A stretch of 64,000 nucleotides of DNA from Poseidonibacter lekithochrous (GTDB lineage: Bacteria; Campylobacterota; Campylobacteria; Campylobacterales; Arcobacteraceae), in the NCBI RefSeq assembly GCF_013283835.1, contig NZ_CP054052.1, forward strand, positions 1,798,001-1,862,000, read 5' to 3'. The notes beneath the pieces are model-generated. The model was not told the DNA's origin. It did not search any database and saw only the letters and a program-made list of their open reading frames with translations. The position numbers were made by a program, and so were the translations under genes. Below, one piece after another: positions 13,218 to 20,541 of the stretch (position 1 is the stretch's first letter; every line of letters begins with the position of its first letter).

Positions 13218-13322
13218 ATGAAAAAGACAGTTAGAAAAAGTTCATTACCTCAAACTACATAGATATACTGTAATGAGTTGAAAGAAAATAAGATACTTCA
13301 ATATGATGTATATAAATTTTAA
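13218..13322 (+). pseudogene. Possible small decayed ORF between the cassette genes
   Basis: An ATG at 13218 opens MKKTVRKSSLPQTT, is stopped by TAG at 13260, and the same frame then stays open to TAA at 13320. It could be a tiny gene or a remnant of a third cassette gene with an in-frame stop. No ribosome-binding site is convincing. Confidence 0.2.
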
Positions 13323-13325
13323 TAA

Positions 13326-14084
13326 ATGGAGAATAAAATAATTATGAGTCAACATGGTGATAAACAAGAAAAGTTAATTAATTTTTATGAAAATAAGTTT
13401 TTAGGTGCAGATATTCCAAAGAGTTATTCCTCTCCTCACTTAGTTAGTTTAAATAATGAGAATATCAACACAGATATTATGATTATTGGTCAAGAGACTA
13501 ACTCATGGTATGGCAACTATGAAGATTTTAATGTACGTGGTATTAATGAGCAAATGAAGATTTATGATAATTTCATGGAACGTAGCTACAAAGATATGAA
13601 CAATATTTTTTTTAGATATGTAAAAAATATTATTGATGATAAAGATTGCATTCCCGTTTGGACTAACCTATTTAAATTTGATTTAGGTGATGGAAAAGAA
13701 AATAGAAATATATCAAAAGCTTCAAAGAAAGAATACGAAGAAATAGTTCATTTTCATAATGAAGTACTTGCAAAAGAAATTGAAATTATTAAGCCAAAAA
13801 TTATCATATTTTTTACAGGGCATACATACGATAAGCTATTTTTTGACCCTTTAGTTATAAAAGATAAAGATTATAGAGACCTATACAATAAGATATGTGA
13901 TTTCGAGAATATTAACGAATGGAAATGTGCAGTTATGGACTTGAAACAATATCCAGACTTTGAGTGTTTTGAAGGTAAAGCTATTAGAACATATCATCCT
14001 ATTTATTTAAATAGAAATAAAAGTAAATTTGGAGATACAGTTATAAATTATATTAAAAACGAAGTTAAAAAAGTAAAAAGCTAA
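13326..14084 (+). CDS. Uncharacterised protein, possible uracil-DNA-glycosylase fold
   Basis: 252 residues. After an N-terminal helix the sequence IMIIGQETNSWYG sits where UDG-superfamily proteins have their first active-site loop. PKIIIFFTGHTYD and later IRTYHPIYLNR resemble the central strand and the HP-type DNA-intercalating loop. I infer a UDG-like fold; catalytic activity is not shown by the motifs. The ATG at 13326 has no ribosome-binding site, and ATG 13344 with GGAG 12 bases upstream is an alternative start. The final Ser codon and TAA stop lie inside the right 82-bp repeat, so the reading frame ends in host-derived sequence. Probably co-transcribed with the HEPN gene. Confidence 0.55.
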   Translation: MENKIIMSQHGDKQEKLINFYENKFLGADIPKSYSSPHLVSLNNENINTDIMIIGQETNSWYGNYEDFNVRGINEQMKIYDNFMERSYKDMNNIFFRYVKNIIDDKDCIPVWTNLFKFDLGDGKENRNISKASKKEYEEIVHFHNEVLAKEIEIIKPKIIIFFTGHTYDKLFFDPLVIKDKDYRDLYNKICDFENINEWKCAVMDLKQYPDFECFEGKAIRTYHPIYLNRNKSKFGDTVINYIKNEVKKVKS

Positions 14085-14160
14085 AAACAGATAAAGAGTA
14101 CTTAACTCTTTACTGTTAGGCTTAATTCATAAAGCCATTTTTGTAAGTCTTTCATATCTT
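14079..14160. repeat. 82-bp direct repeat, right copy (cassette boundary)
   Basis: Right partner of 11419-11500, offset 2660 bases, three mismatches. It holds the end of the preceding cassette gene, the terminator hairpin and the intact 3' end of the DUF2461 gene. The pair resembles attL/attR copies made when an element integrates at a gene end. Confidence 0.9.
14093..14111. terminator. Bidirectional terminator hairpin in right repeat copy
   Basis: AAAGAGT, loop ACTTA, ACTCTTT. Overlaps the DUF2461 stop codon and lies just behind the cassette gene stop, so it can serve both strands. Confidence 0.55.
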
Positions 14161-14794
14161 CAAATACTGAAAATGCATAATCCACAATCTCTATAGAATA
14201 AAACTTATCATCATGTTTCTGAGAAATAGAAGCATTCAGCGTTCCGTACAATGCTAAATGGGCATATTTATAATCTTTGTCTATTCCTTTTGGAATTCTT
14301 TTGAACTTAGGTTCATTAATCTCATAACCTTTGTTTTTCAAATCTTCTAAAATTTCTATTAATTCTTTAGCTTTTTTTTCATCTTTGATATATTCTCTAT
14401 ATGCTTTTAAAACTGGTGGTTTAAACATTCTCATTCCAGAAGCTATATAGTATTCATCTTTATTATAAAAGAAATAAAAACTAGAACTACTCATTCTATG
14501 AGCTGTTCCTTGCCAGAATAAAATTCCAATTTTATCTTTCATTGGAGTTTTGTCTTTTGAAAATCTTGTATCTCTATATATTTTGAATAATGAAGCAGAT
14601 GCTTTTGGAATAGCTTTTATTGTTGGAACAAGTATTTGTAATGTCTCGCCCATTTCTTCAACAAAATCTACATTTGGTTCTAAGATATTTTTTTGCCAAA
14701 TATGTCTATGATCTTCAAACCAAACTTTGCTATTATTTTTATCTAAATCTTTTAGAAAAGTAATTGCTTCTTTTTTAAATCCATTAAATGCCAT
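14102..14794 (-). CDS. DUF2461 family protein
   Basis: 230 residues, normal length for DUF2461 (TIGR02453), a widespread family of unknown function. Recognised by FLKDLDKNNSKVWFEDHR near the N-terminus, the central FKIYRDTRFSKDKTPMKD stretch and FYFFYNKDEYYIASGMRMF. No signal peptide or membrane segment, so cytoplasmic. A TATAAT box lies 23 bases before the ATG. The 3' end is the target of the 82-bp duplication described at 11419 and 14079, but this copy is complete. Nothing in the neighbourhood indicates a function. Confidence 0.9.
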   Translation of the reverse strand: MAFNGFKKEAITFLKDLDKNNSKVWFEDHRHIWQKNILEPNVDFVEEMGETLQILVPTIKAIPKASASLFKIYRDTRFSKDKTPMKDKIGILFWQGTAHRMSSSSFYFFYNKDEYYIASGMRMFKPPVLKAYREYIKDEKKAKELIEILEDLKNKGYEINEPKFKRIPKGIDKDYKYAHLALYGTLNASISQKHDDKFYSIEIVDYAFSVFEDMKDLQKWLYELSLTVKS

Positions 14795-14816
14795 TTTTTC
14801 ACTTTTATTTTTTTGT

Positions 14817-14822
14817 ATTATA
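14817..14822 (-). promoter_or_regulatory. -10 promoter element for the DUF2461 gene
   Basis: TATAAT on the minus strand, 23 bases upstream of the ATG. A 10-bp palindrome (CGTTATAACG, 14858-14867) lies about 36 bases further upstream and could be an operator. Confidence 0.45.
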
Positions 14823-14902
14823 TCAAATTATGTATTTACTATTAAAAACTTGCATTACGTTATAACGAAGTTTATAAAATACAATAATAAGTTAGTATTA
14901 TT

Positions 14903-14973
14903 GGGTTAAATCATCAAATTTGCCCGTGAGCAGCCTTTTGGACTTAAAGTCGTACCTTTCTAAGCCAAAAAGC
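14903..14973 (-). ncRNA. Candidate structured RNA between pepD and DUF2461
   Basis: Two adjacent hairpins. The first (14903-14925) pairs GGG/CCC and AAAT/ATTT around a 6-base loop. The second (14933-14973) has an outer 9-bp arm and an inner arm (CTT/AAG, AAAG/CTTT) around a 6-base loop. One outer pair is C-A on the plus strand but G-U on the minus strand, which favours a minus-strand transcript. No T-run follows, so it is not a standard terminator. It could be a small RNA, the leader of the DUF2461 transcript, or a processing site. No known riboswitch class was recognised. Confidence 0.35.
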
Positions 14974-15002
14974 CTTCTAGAGCTTTGTAAAAAATGATTT
15001 TA

Positions 15003-16292
15003 TTAGTTTATTTCTTCTACTATTTTTTTAACTACTTTAAAAACATTTTCAACTGATTGAATTGAAACTTGTTCTTTTTTAGAATGAGGAAATTGAATAC
15101 TAGGTCCAATTGATGCAACTTTGATAGATGAATACTTATCTTTGAAAATCGCACACTCTAATCCAGCATGAATAGCTTCTAATGATGCTTCAGAATTAAA
15201 CTCTTTGTAAATCTCTAATACCTTAGATGTGAACTCATTAATATCAGGTTTCCAAGCAGGGTATTTCCCATCAGTTGTAACTGTGAAATTATGCTCTTCT
15301 AACATTTGGATAGTTTCATCTTTGATGTTTGCTAATTCATCATTAGCCATTGATCTTGCACTTAATTCGATTTTTATTTCATCTGGGTTTGTAGAAATGA
15401 TTGCAAGGTTTATAGAGTTTTGAACTACACCTAATTCATCATTCATTGATCTCATACCATTTTCGAAATTGTATAAGAAATCTATAATTTTATCATCAAA
15501 AATATTTAGATGTTCAGATTTTGTATCAATCTTTTCAATAACCATATTTTCATGAGATGCTATTGGAGTTTCTTTTGATGCAATGATTGCTTTTACATTA
15601 ACAGGAATTGAGTTGATTCTCTCTCCACCATTAATATCTAGTAGTTTAGCATTGGCTTCTTTTATAGTTTTTGCTATTAATTTGATTCCATTTGGAATGT
15701 TTTTATCAATATCAACACCACTGTGTCCACCTTGAAGTTTAGAAATTGACACTTCATATAAGTCTAGGTTTTCATCATTTGGAACAATCTTTTTATTAGT
15801 GTTACTAGCAAAAATATCAACTCCACCAGCACAACCAATACATACTCCACCTTCTTCTTCACTATCAAGGTTTAGCATATAAGGGGCATTTAGTTCTAAA
15901 TCCAAATTATTAGCACCAATTAATCCTATCTCTTCATCAGAAGTAAATAAGAATTCTCCATCTACATTATCATGCATTAATTGAATCATATAAGCACATC
16001 CAATACCATTATCACTACCTAAAGTAGAGTTTTTGGCACTTAAAATATCACCATTTTGAACAATTACAGGCACACAATTATCACTAAGACATACAATATC
16101 ATAGTGTGATTGGAAAGCTAGTTTTGCTTTTGAATCATTTTTCTTACATAAAATATTATTTACTTCATCTACTAAACAAAGATAATCTAATTTTTCGCAT
16201 AGTTCTTTCATATAATTAATAAAAGGTTCATGTGTTTTCGAACATCTTGGAATTGATGTTATTTCTTTGAATATATCTATTATTTGGCTCAA
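15003..16292 (-). CDS. pepD: Aminoacyl-histidine dipeptidase (peptidase M20 family)
   Basis: 429 residues. Cytoplasmic di-zinc exopeptidase that splits Xaa-His and related dipeptides, releasing amino acids for growth. Family features in order are IPRCSKTHEPF, the metal ligand FQSHYDIVC, the bridging aspartate in TLGSDNGIGC, the catalytic pair TSDEEIG, the LNLDSEEEGGVCIGCAGG stretch, the lid domain with GGHSG, and a C-terminal zinc ligand region HAGLECAIF. The start is TTG at 16292, with AAGGA 5 bases before it; no nearby ATG has such a site. It is divergent from the HD-GYP gene. Length and motif order fit PepD well. Confidence 0.92.
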   Translation of the reverse strand: MSQIIDIFKEITSIPRCSKTHEPFINYMKELCEKLDYLCLVDEVNNILCKKNDSKAKLAFQSHYDIVCLSDNCVPVIVQNGDILSAKNSTLGSDNGIGCAYMIQLMHDNVDGEFLFTSDEEIGLIGANNLDLELNAPYMLNLDSEEEGGVCIGCAGGVDIFASNTNKKIVPNDENLDLYEVSISKLQGGHSGVDIDKNIPNGIKLIAKTIKEANAKLLDINGGERINSIPVNVKAIIASKETPIASHENMVIEKIDTKSEHLNIFDDKIIDFLYNFENGMRSMNDELGVVQNSINLAIISTNPDEIKIELSARSMANDELANIKDETIQMLEEHNFTVTTDGKYPAWKPDINEFTSKVLEIYKEFNSEASLEAIHAGLECAIFKDKYSSIKVASIGPSIQFPHSKKEQVSIQSVENVFKVVKKIVEEIN

Positions 16293-16388
16293 GTTTGTCC
16301 TTTATTTTTTTTGATTATATCCAAAATATTAAAAAAGTTCTTGAATAAATTAATAATTATTTTAAGGGTAATATACAGATGTTTTTTA

Positions 16389-16394
16389 TATAAT
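16389..16394 (+). promoter_or_regulatory. -10 promoter element for the HD-GYP gene
   Basis: TATAAT preceded by a T-run, 27 bases before the chosen ATG at 16422. The T-rich region before the box is typical of Campylobacterota promoters. Confidence 0.45.
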
Positions 16395-16421
16395 ATAACT
16401 ATTAATAACACAAGGGAAGTA

Positions 16422-17618
16422 ATGAAATTAAATTTAAATTCATTCTTATATTCAGTATCAGTTGCACTTGATGCTGTAGAAAAAGAGTTACTAAATACTA
16501 CGAATAATCATAGTAAAAAAGTAGCTTATATTTCTTTATTACTTGGTGAAGAATTCAATCTAAATAATAAAGAAAAATTTGACTTATGTGCCTACTCAAT
16601 CATGCACGACTGCGGTATTGTGCAATCATTTGCACAATCAAATTTTAATGATAATTTTGAGCAAGCAGAAGGCTTTACTAGTCATTGTCTTGCTGGTGAA
16701 AAAAACATAGAACATTTTCCTTTTTTTGAGAAAAAAGAAAATATTATTTTATATCACCATGAAACATATAATGGTAAAGGCTACTTTGGTAAAAAAGGTG
16801 ATGAAATACCTTTGATGTCACAGATTATTTTTCTAGCTGATTGTATAGATACACAGTTTTCATTAGTTGATATTACATTAGATACAAAGTATGAAGTTGA
16901 TGAATTTGTTAAATCAAATGTTGAAGTGCTATTCTCACCAAAATTAGTAGAAGCTTTTTTAAATATTTCAGATAGAGATATTTTCTGGTACAACTTAGAA
17001 TTACTAGAAATGGATTTCTTATTAAATGAAATATTGCCAACATTTATAATCGATATATCTTATGAACAGATGTTAAAAATATCAATGGTATTCTCAAATA
17101 TTATTGATTCAAAATCACAGTTTACAGCTAATCATACTTATGAATTAATGGGAAAAGCAAAAATCTTAGCAGACTTCTATAATTTTACAGAAGATAAAAG
17201 CTACAAGATACAAATAGCAGCGAACCTTCATGATTTAGGAAAGCTAGGAACTCCTAATGATATATTAGAAAAACCTGGAAAACTTACAAAAAATGAACTA
17301 TTTATTATTAAAAAACATGCAAGTTTAACACATAGAATTCTAAGTTCAATAGAAGGTATGGAAGAGATAAGCAAAATAGCTTCTGCTCATCATGAAAGAC
17401 TTGATGGAAAAGGTTATCCTTTTGGGCTTGATGCAAAAGACTTAAATTTTGAACAAAAAATCTTAGCTTCTTTAGATATTTACCAAGCTTTAGTAGAAGA
17501 TAGACCATATAGAAAATCTATGAGTCATAACAATGCTATAAAAATTTTAAATAGATTAGTTATTGATAATGGATTAGAAGAAGAAATTGTAGAATCAATA
17601 GATAAAGTATTCTCTTAA
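16422..17618 (+). CDS. Tandem HD-GYP protein, probable c-di-GMP phosphodiesterase
   Basis: 398 residues from ATG 16422, which has AAGGGAAG just upstream; the frame extends further 5' but without support. The C-terminal half is a complete HD-GYP domain: H270-D271 in HDLGKLGTP, the KKHASLTHRIL helix, HHERLDGKGYP at 323-333, and DIYQALVEDRPYRK. Such domains hydrolyse cyclic di-GMP to pGpG or GMP. The N-terminal half repeats the layout in weaker form (MHDCGIVQ, HHETYNGKGYF, FLADCID), so it looks like a duplicated domain kept for regulation or dimer contact. No membrane segment. It would oppose the GGDEF proteins near 33-34 kb. Confidence 0.85.
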   Translation: MKLNLNSFLYSVSVALDAVEKELLNTTNNHSKKVAYISLLLGEEFNLNNKEKFDLCAYSIMHDCGIVQSFAQSNFNDNFEQAEGFTSHCLAGEKNIEHFPFFEKKENIILYHHETYNGKGYFGKKGDEIPLMSQIIFLADCIDTQFSLVDITLDTKYEVDEFVKSNVEVLFSPKLVEAFLNISDRDIFWYNLELLEMDFLLNEILPTFIIDISYEQMLKISMVFSNIIDSKSQFTANHTYELMGKAKILADFYNFTEDKSYKIQIAANLHDLGKLGTPNDILEKPGKLTKNELFIIKKHASLTHRILSSIEGMEEISKIASAHHERLDGKGYPFGLDAKDLNFEQKILASLDIYQALVEDRPYRKSMSHNNAIKILNRLVIDNGLEEEIVESIDKVFS

Positions 17619-17631
17619 AAAGAGACTACTT
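17605..17631. terminator. Bidirectional terminator at convergent stops
   Basis: AGTATTCTCTT, loop AAA, AAGAGACTACT. An 11-bp stem with one mismatch, extended by one A-T pair. It spans the stop codons of the HD-GYP gene and of the small gene on the minus strand. Confidence 0.55.
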
Positions 17632-17973
17632 ATCTTTGATACATCTAACTCCATATCTATCGGCTTTATAATACCAAGTATCTCTACCTTCCATAAAATA
17701 AAATGGATAAGCAGCATGTTTATTATCAAGTACTTCATCTCTAGTCCAATAAGACACAGAAATATCAAAACCTTTTATATCAGGTGCTTTATTATTATCA
17801 TCCCATACTTTTTGAAAGACTTTTTTACTAGGAAGTTTTGCTCCTAAATCTTCACAATATTTCATGGCTTCTACCCATTTCATTCTCTTAGGTGCTTCGT
17901 CTAACCAAACAATATCAGCAAAAGCTACATTTGTCAGCAAAACGCCTGCAATTAATAGTTTATTTAATTTCAT
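17626..17973 (-). CDS. Small periplasmic Lcl/DUF1566-like protein
   Basis: 115 residues with a signal peptide (MKLNKLLIAGVLLTNVAFA). The mature part has the DUF1566-type spacing: WVEAMKYCEDLGAKLPSKKVF, then SYWTRDE, then a final YGVRCIKDK. The two cysteines at either end of the domain probably form a disulfide. DUF1566/Lcl domains are found in secreted proteins and have no established activity. It is the last gene of the minus-strand unit with the sulfide-dehydrogenase flavoprotein, 8 bases after it. I infer an accessory periplasmic role there, but nothing proves it. Confidence 0.65.
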   Translation of the reverse strand: MKLNKLLIAGVLLTNVAFADIVWLDEAPKRMKWVEAMKYCEDLGAKLPSKKVFQKVWDDNNKAPDIKGFDISVSYWTRDEVLDNKHAAYPFYFMEGRDTWYYKADRYGVRCIKDK

Positions 17974-17981
17974 ATTTTTCC

Positions 17982-19280
17982 TTATATTCCAAATAAATCA
18001 CTAGTTATACTTGTATACCAATTTTTGGCTGTTAGGTAATTATCACTAGTAATATCTGAACTTTGTGCATAAACTCTTAGTTTATCTTCATATTTGTATT
18101 CATGACTAACCCAAGCAGCTTTGTTTGGGGCTATTATTGAATAACAAACATTTCCCGGTAAATTTGATTTATAATCAAACTCTTTTTTATTTATTCTTTC
18201 GATTAACTCTTTTGCTAATATTAAAGCACATGAATTAGCCATTTGTCCTGATTTTGGATATGGATATTCACCTTGAGCATCTCCAATAACATAAATATCA
18301 TCATCACTTACAGTTCTAAAAGTAGGGCGTTTTAGTTTTACCCATCCTTGTGCATAGGTTTTTATTCCCGCTTTTTTATATAAGTCATTTGCTTTGTTTG
18401 GTGGAATGATTGATAGTTCTTCATACTTTAGAGTGCTAGTAATATATTTATCATTTAATTCATCAAATTTTTTAATTAAAATTTCTTTTTTAGAAAAATC
18501 CACATCTTTAAATCTTGTATTAGGTGTATAAACAATGTAGTCTTTATATATAGTAGAAAAAGCTTCTAGATATGCTTTTGCTTTAGAAGCAGGTTTTGCT
18601 CTTGGGTCAATAATCACAACTTTACCATCAATTTTATTTTCTTTAAAATAGTTAGCAATCATACAAGCTCTCTCATATGGAGCAGGGGGACATTTGTATG
18701 AAGATTTTGGAAGTGTTAATATAAAATTTCCACCTTTAAAATCTGTAATCATTTTTTTAAGTCTTATTATTTCACTTCCCGGTTTTAAACCAGCAGGAGC
18801 TTTGATTAAGGCTTCTTTTGCTTTTTGTTTATCTCTTTTGAATATTTTTTTATAGTTATAATCAATTCCTAAAGCCATAATCATATAGTCATATTTAACT
18901 ACACTTTTATTAGTAATGACTTCTTTTTTATCTCTGTTAATATTTACAACAGTTTCATTTAGAAAATTGTAATTATATTTTATAACTGAACTATTGTAAT
19001 CAAAATTCAATGATTCAAAAGTAATATCTTTGATTCCACCTAACCAGCCATTTGAGAATGGACATGAAATAAAATTAAGATTCTTTTCTATTAGTGTTAC
19101 ATTTAGATTTGGGTTTAATTCTTTTAGATATTTTGCTGTACTAATTCCTGCAAAACCACCGCCTAAAATAAGAATATTAGTTTTACTATTTGATGTAGTA
19201 GAAGCAATAGCATCAATTTTAGTAGAAACTAAAATCGATGCTGTAAATATTGAAAGTTTGAAAAAGTCTCTTCTTTGCAT
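17982..19280 (-). CDS. fccB: FccB-type sulfide dehydrogenase flavoprotein
   Basis: 432 residues. Starts with a twin-arginine-type leader (RRDFFK followed by a hydrophobic stretch), so it is likely exported folded with its FAD. The dinucleotide motif GGGFAGISTAKYL is at about 40. The pair of redox cysteines known from flavocytochrome c sulfide dehydrogenase is present: C197 in YKCPPAPYERAC and C379 in GNVCYSIIAP, with spacing close to the characterised enzyme. The family oxidises sulfide and passes electrons to a cytochrome c subunit. Here no FccA lies next to it, but a monoheme and a 12-heme cytochrome are nearby. SoxF-type or polysulfide-related activity is an alternative. The family is sure, the substrate is inferred. 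Confidence 0.85.
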   Translation of the reverse strand: MQRRDFFKLSIFTASILVSTKIDAIASTTSNSKTNILILGGGFAGISTAKYLKELNPNLNVTLIEKNLNFISCPFSNGWLGGIKDITFESLNFDYNSSVIKYNYNFLNETVVNINRDKKEVITNKSVVKYDYMIMALGIDYNYKKIFKRDKQKAKEALIKAPAGLKPGSEIIRLKKMITDFKGGNFILTLPKSSYKCPPAPYERACMIANYFKENKIDGKVVIIDPRAKPASKAKAYLEAFSTIYKDYIVYTPNTRFKDVDFSKKEILIKKFDELNDKYITSTLKYEELSIIPPNKANDLYKKAGIKTYAQGWVKLKRPTFRTVSDDDIYVIGDAQGEYPYPKSGQMANSCALILAKELIERINKKEFDYKSNLPGNVCYSIIAPNKAAWVSHEYKYEDKLRVYAQSSDITSDNYLTAKNWYTSITSDLFGI

Positions 19281-19292
19281 TAAAAATCCTTT

Positions 19293-19763
19293 TTATGAAA
19301 CACCATTATCTTTTAGGTATTTTTGCCAATCTTTAGCAGTATAATCGCCATTATGTAAACCATCAATAAATTTCATAAACGTAATCATTTGTGCAGGATG
19401 TGCATATCCTGGTAGTTGAAAAATCTTATTCCATTTTTTATCAAACATTACAATATTTGGAGTAGTTTTAGACATAAATGCCATTCTTAATGTTGTAGTT
19501 GTTTCTTGTTTTTTTGTTGTTCCAACTACATAATCTTTTTGATTGTCTTGATTAATAAAATAGATATTAAAACCTTTTGATATCTCTTTCATCTCTTTAT
19601 TTTCTTTAAAATCTTTTTTTAGTAATTCACAATAAGGACATGACTTACTTTCAAAAATAAACATTACGCCTTTACCTTGGGCAATTAATCTAGTTTCATC
19701 ATTGTAAATATCAGCAAATACAGAAACCATAAATAAACTAAGTACTAATAAAATCTTTTTCAT
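19293..19763 (-). CDS. Periplasmic thioredoxin-fold protein with CPYC (SoxW-like)
   Basis: 156 residues with a signal peptide (MKKILLVLSLFMVSVFA). The thioredoxin fold is seen from GVMFIFESKSCPYCELL, with an active CPYC pair as in SoxW and DsbC-like reductases, to the cis-Pro loop KTTPNIVMFD. SoxW proteins keep partner thiols reduced in thiosulfate and sulfur oxidation. The gene follows a second thioredoxin-fold gene by 2 bases and precedes the FccB-like gene by 12, so all are one transcript. A role in reducing the flavoprotein disulfide or apocytochrome cysteines is inferred. Confidence 0.8.
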   Translation of the reverse strand: MKKILLVLSLFMVSVFADIYNDETRLIAQGKGVMFIFESKSCPYCELLKKDFKENKEMKEISKGFNIYFINQDNQKDYVVGTTKKQETTTTLRMAFMSKTTPNIVMFDKKWNKIFQLPGYAHPAQMITFMKFIDGLHNGDYTAKDWQKYLKDNGVS

Positions 19764-19765
19764 AA

Positions 19766-20428
19766 TTAAGCCTTTGTTTTAACGTCAATACCATTATTAA
19801 TGTAATGGTTTTTTAAAGCTTCATAAACTTCGCCATTCTTTCTATCTTTACCTTCCCATTTTTTACTTTCCATAAAGTTAATAGTTTCTAAAAACTGTTT
19901 TGCTGGCATATATCCAGGTACAACAATTACAGCTTTACCATTTTTATCTGTGAAGATTAGGGTAGGTGTTGATTGAACAGCATAGATATTAATCATAGTT
20001 TTTGTATCAACATCCATATAGTCACCCTCATGGAATAGTTTTAATCTTTTGTTTTCATGGGCTTTCAAATAATATGACGAGAAATTATTCATTAATTTGT
20101 CTGTTAATTCTTTTGAGCTTTTAATATCAGCTTTTAATCTATCTGTATAAGGATCTGTATTTGTTCCAAATACTAATAACATATATTTACCCTCAGGACC
20201 AATCTTTGCTATATCTTTAAATACATCATCTACAACTGAATCGTATTTAGTATAAACTATTTTTTTCTCTGGTACTTCTTTTACTCTTTCGTCTGTTTGT
20301 TGTTGTGCAATTTTTGGTTTTTCTTCAACAACTTCTGCTTTTGACTTGCCTTCACTACATCCACTTAATAATATAGTTGATGCAACTAATGATGTGATAA
20401 TTGTTTTACTTAAAAATTTATTTTTCAT
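19766..20428 (-). CDS. Lipoprotein with thioredoxin fold lacking CXXC
   Basis: 220 residues. A lipobox (LLSGC, C24) marks a lipid-anchored protein, followed by a charged linker and then a thioredoxin-like domain (MLLVFGTNTDPYTDRL to STPTLIFTDKNG and PGYMPAKQFLETINF). Where active thioredoxins have CXXC this protein has NTDPYT, so it cannot do dithiol exchange. It may bind a partner or act as a chaperone for the multiheme cytochrome or the CPYC protein encoded next. It is the first gene of the four-gene minus-strand unit downstream of the 12-heme cytochrome gene. The fold assignment is fairly good, the role unknown. Confidence 0.7.
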   Translation of the reverse strand: MKNKFLSKTIITSLVASTILLSGCSEGKSKAEVVEEKPKIAQQQTDERVKEVPEKKIVYTKYDSVVDDVFKDIAKIGPEGKYMLLVFGTNTDPYTDRLKADIKSSKELTDKLMNNFSSYYLKAHENKRLKLFHEGDYMDVDTKTMINIYAVQSTPTLIFTDKNGKAVIVVPGYMPAKQFLETINFMESKKWEGKDRKNGEVYEALKNHYINNGIDVKTKA

Positions 20429-20502
20429 TTTATACCTTCCTTACTAATAATCAAAATTATAATAACTTTTTTGAAATTATCATAAGTTAAATTATTAATG
20501 AA

Positions 20503-20520
20503 AAGAGGATTTCTCCTCTT
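20503..20520 (-). terminator. Hairpin after the 12-heme cytochrome gene
   Basis: AAGAGGA and TCCTCTT pair perfectly around a 4-base loop that reads GAAA on the minus strand, a stable tetraloop. It lies 21 bases after the cytochrome stop and before the thioredoxin-lipoprotein gene. It may terminate or attenuate so that the abundant cytochrome is made in excess over the accessory proteins. Confidence 0.6.
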
Positions 20521-20541
20521 CTCAAATTTTCAAAAGAACTA

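Noticed and set aside
13326-14084. Housekeeping uracil-DNA glycosylase (ung)
   Set aside because: The sequence lacks the family 1 catalytic motifs and is only loosely similar in two loops.
14858-14930. Integron attC-like site (GTTAAAT word)
   Set aside because: Only one of the two required core words is present at a proper distance, and no integrase or cassette array is near.
16284-16421. N-terminal extension of the HD-GYP protein
   Set aside because: It contains the likely promoter (TATAAT at 16389) and the pepD leader region; AAGGGAAG supports ATG 16422.
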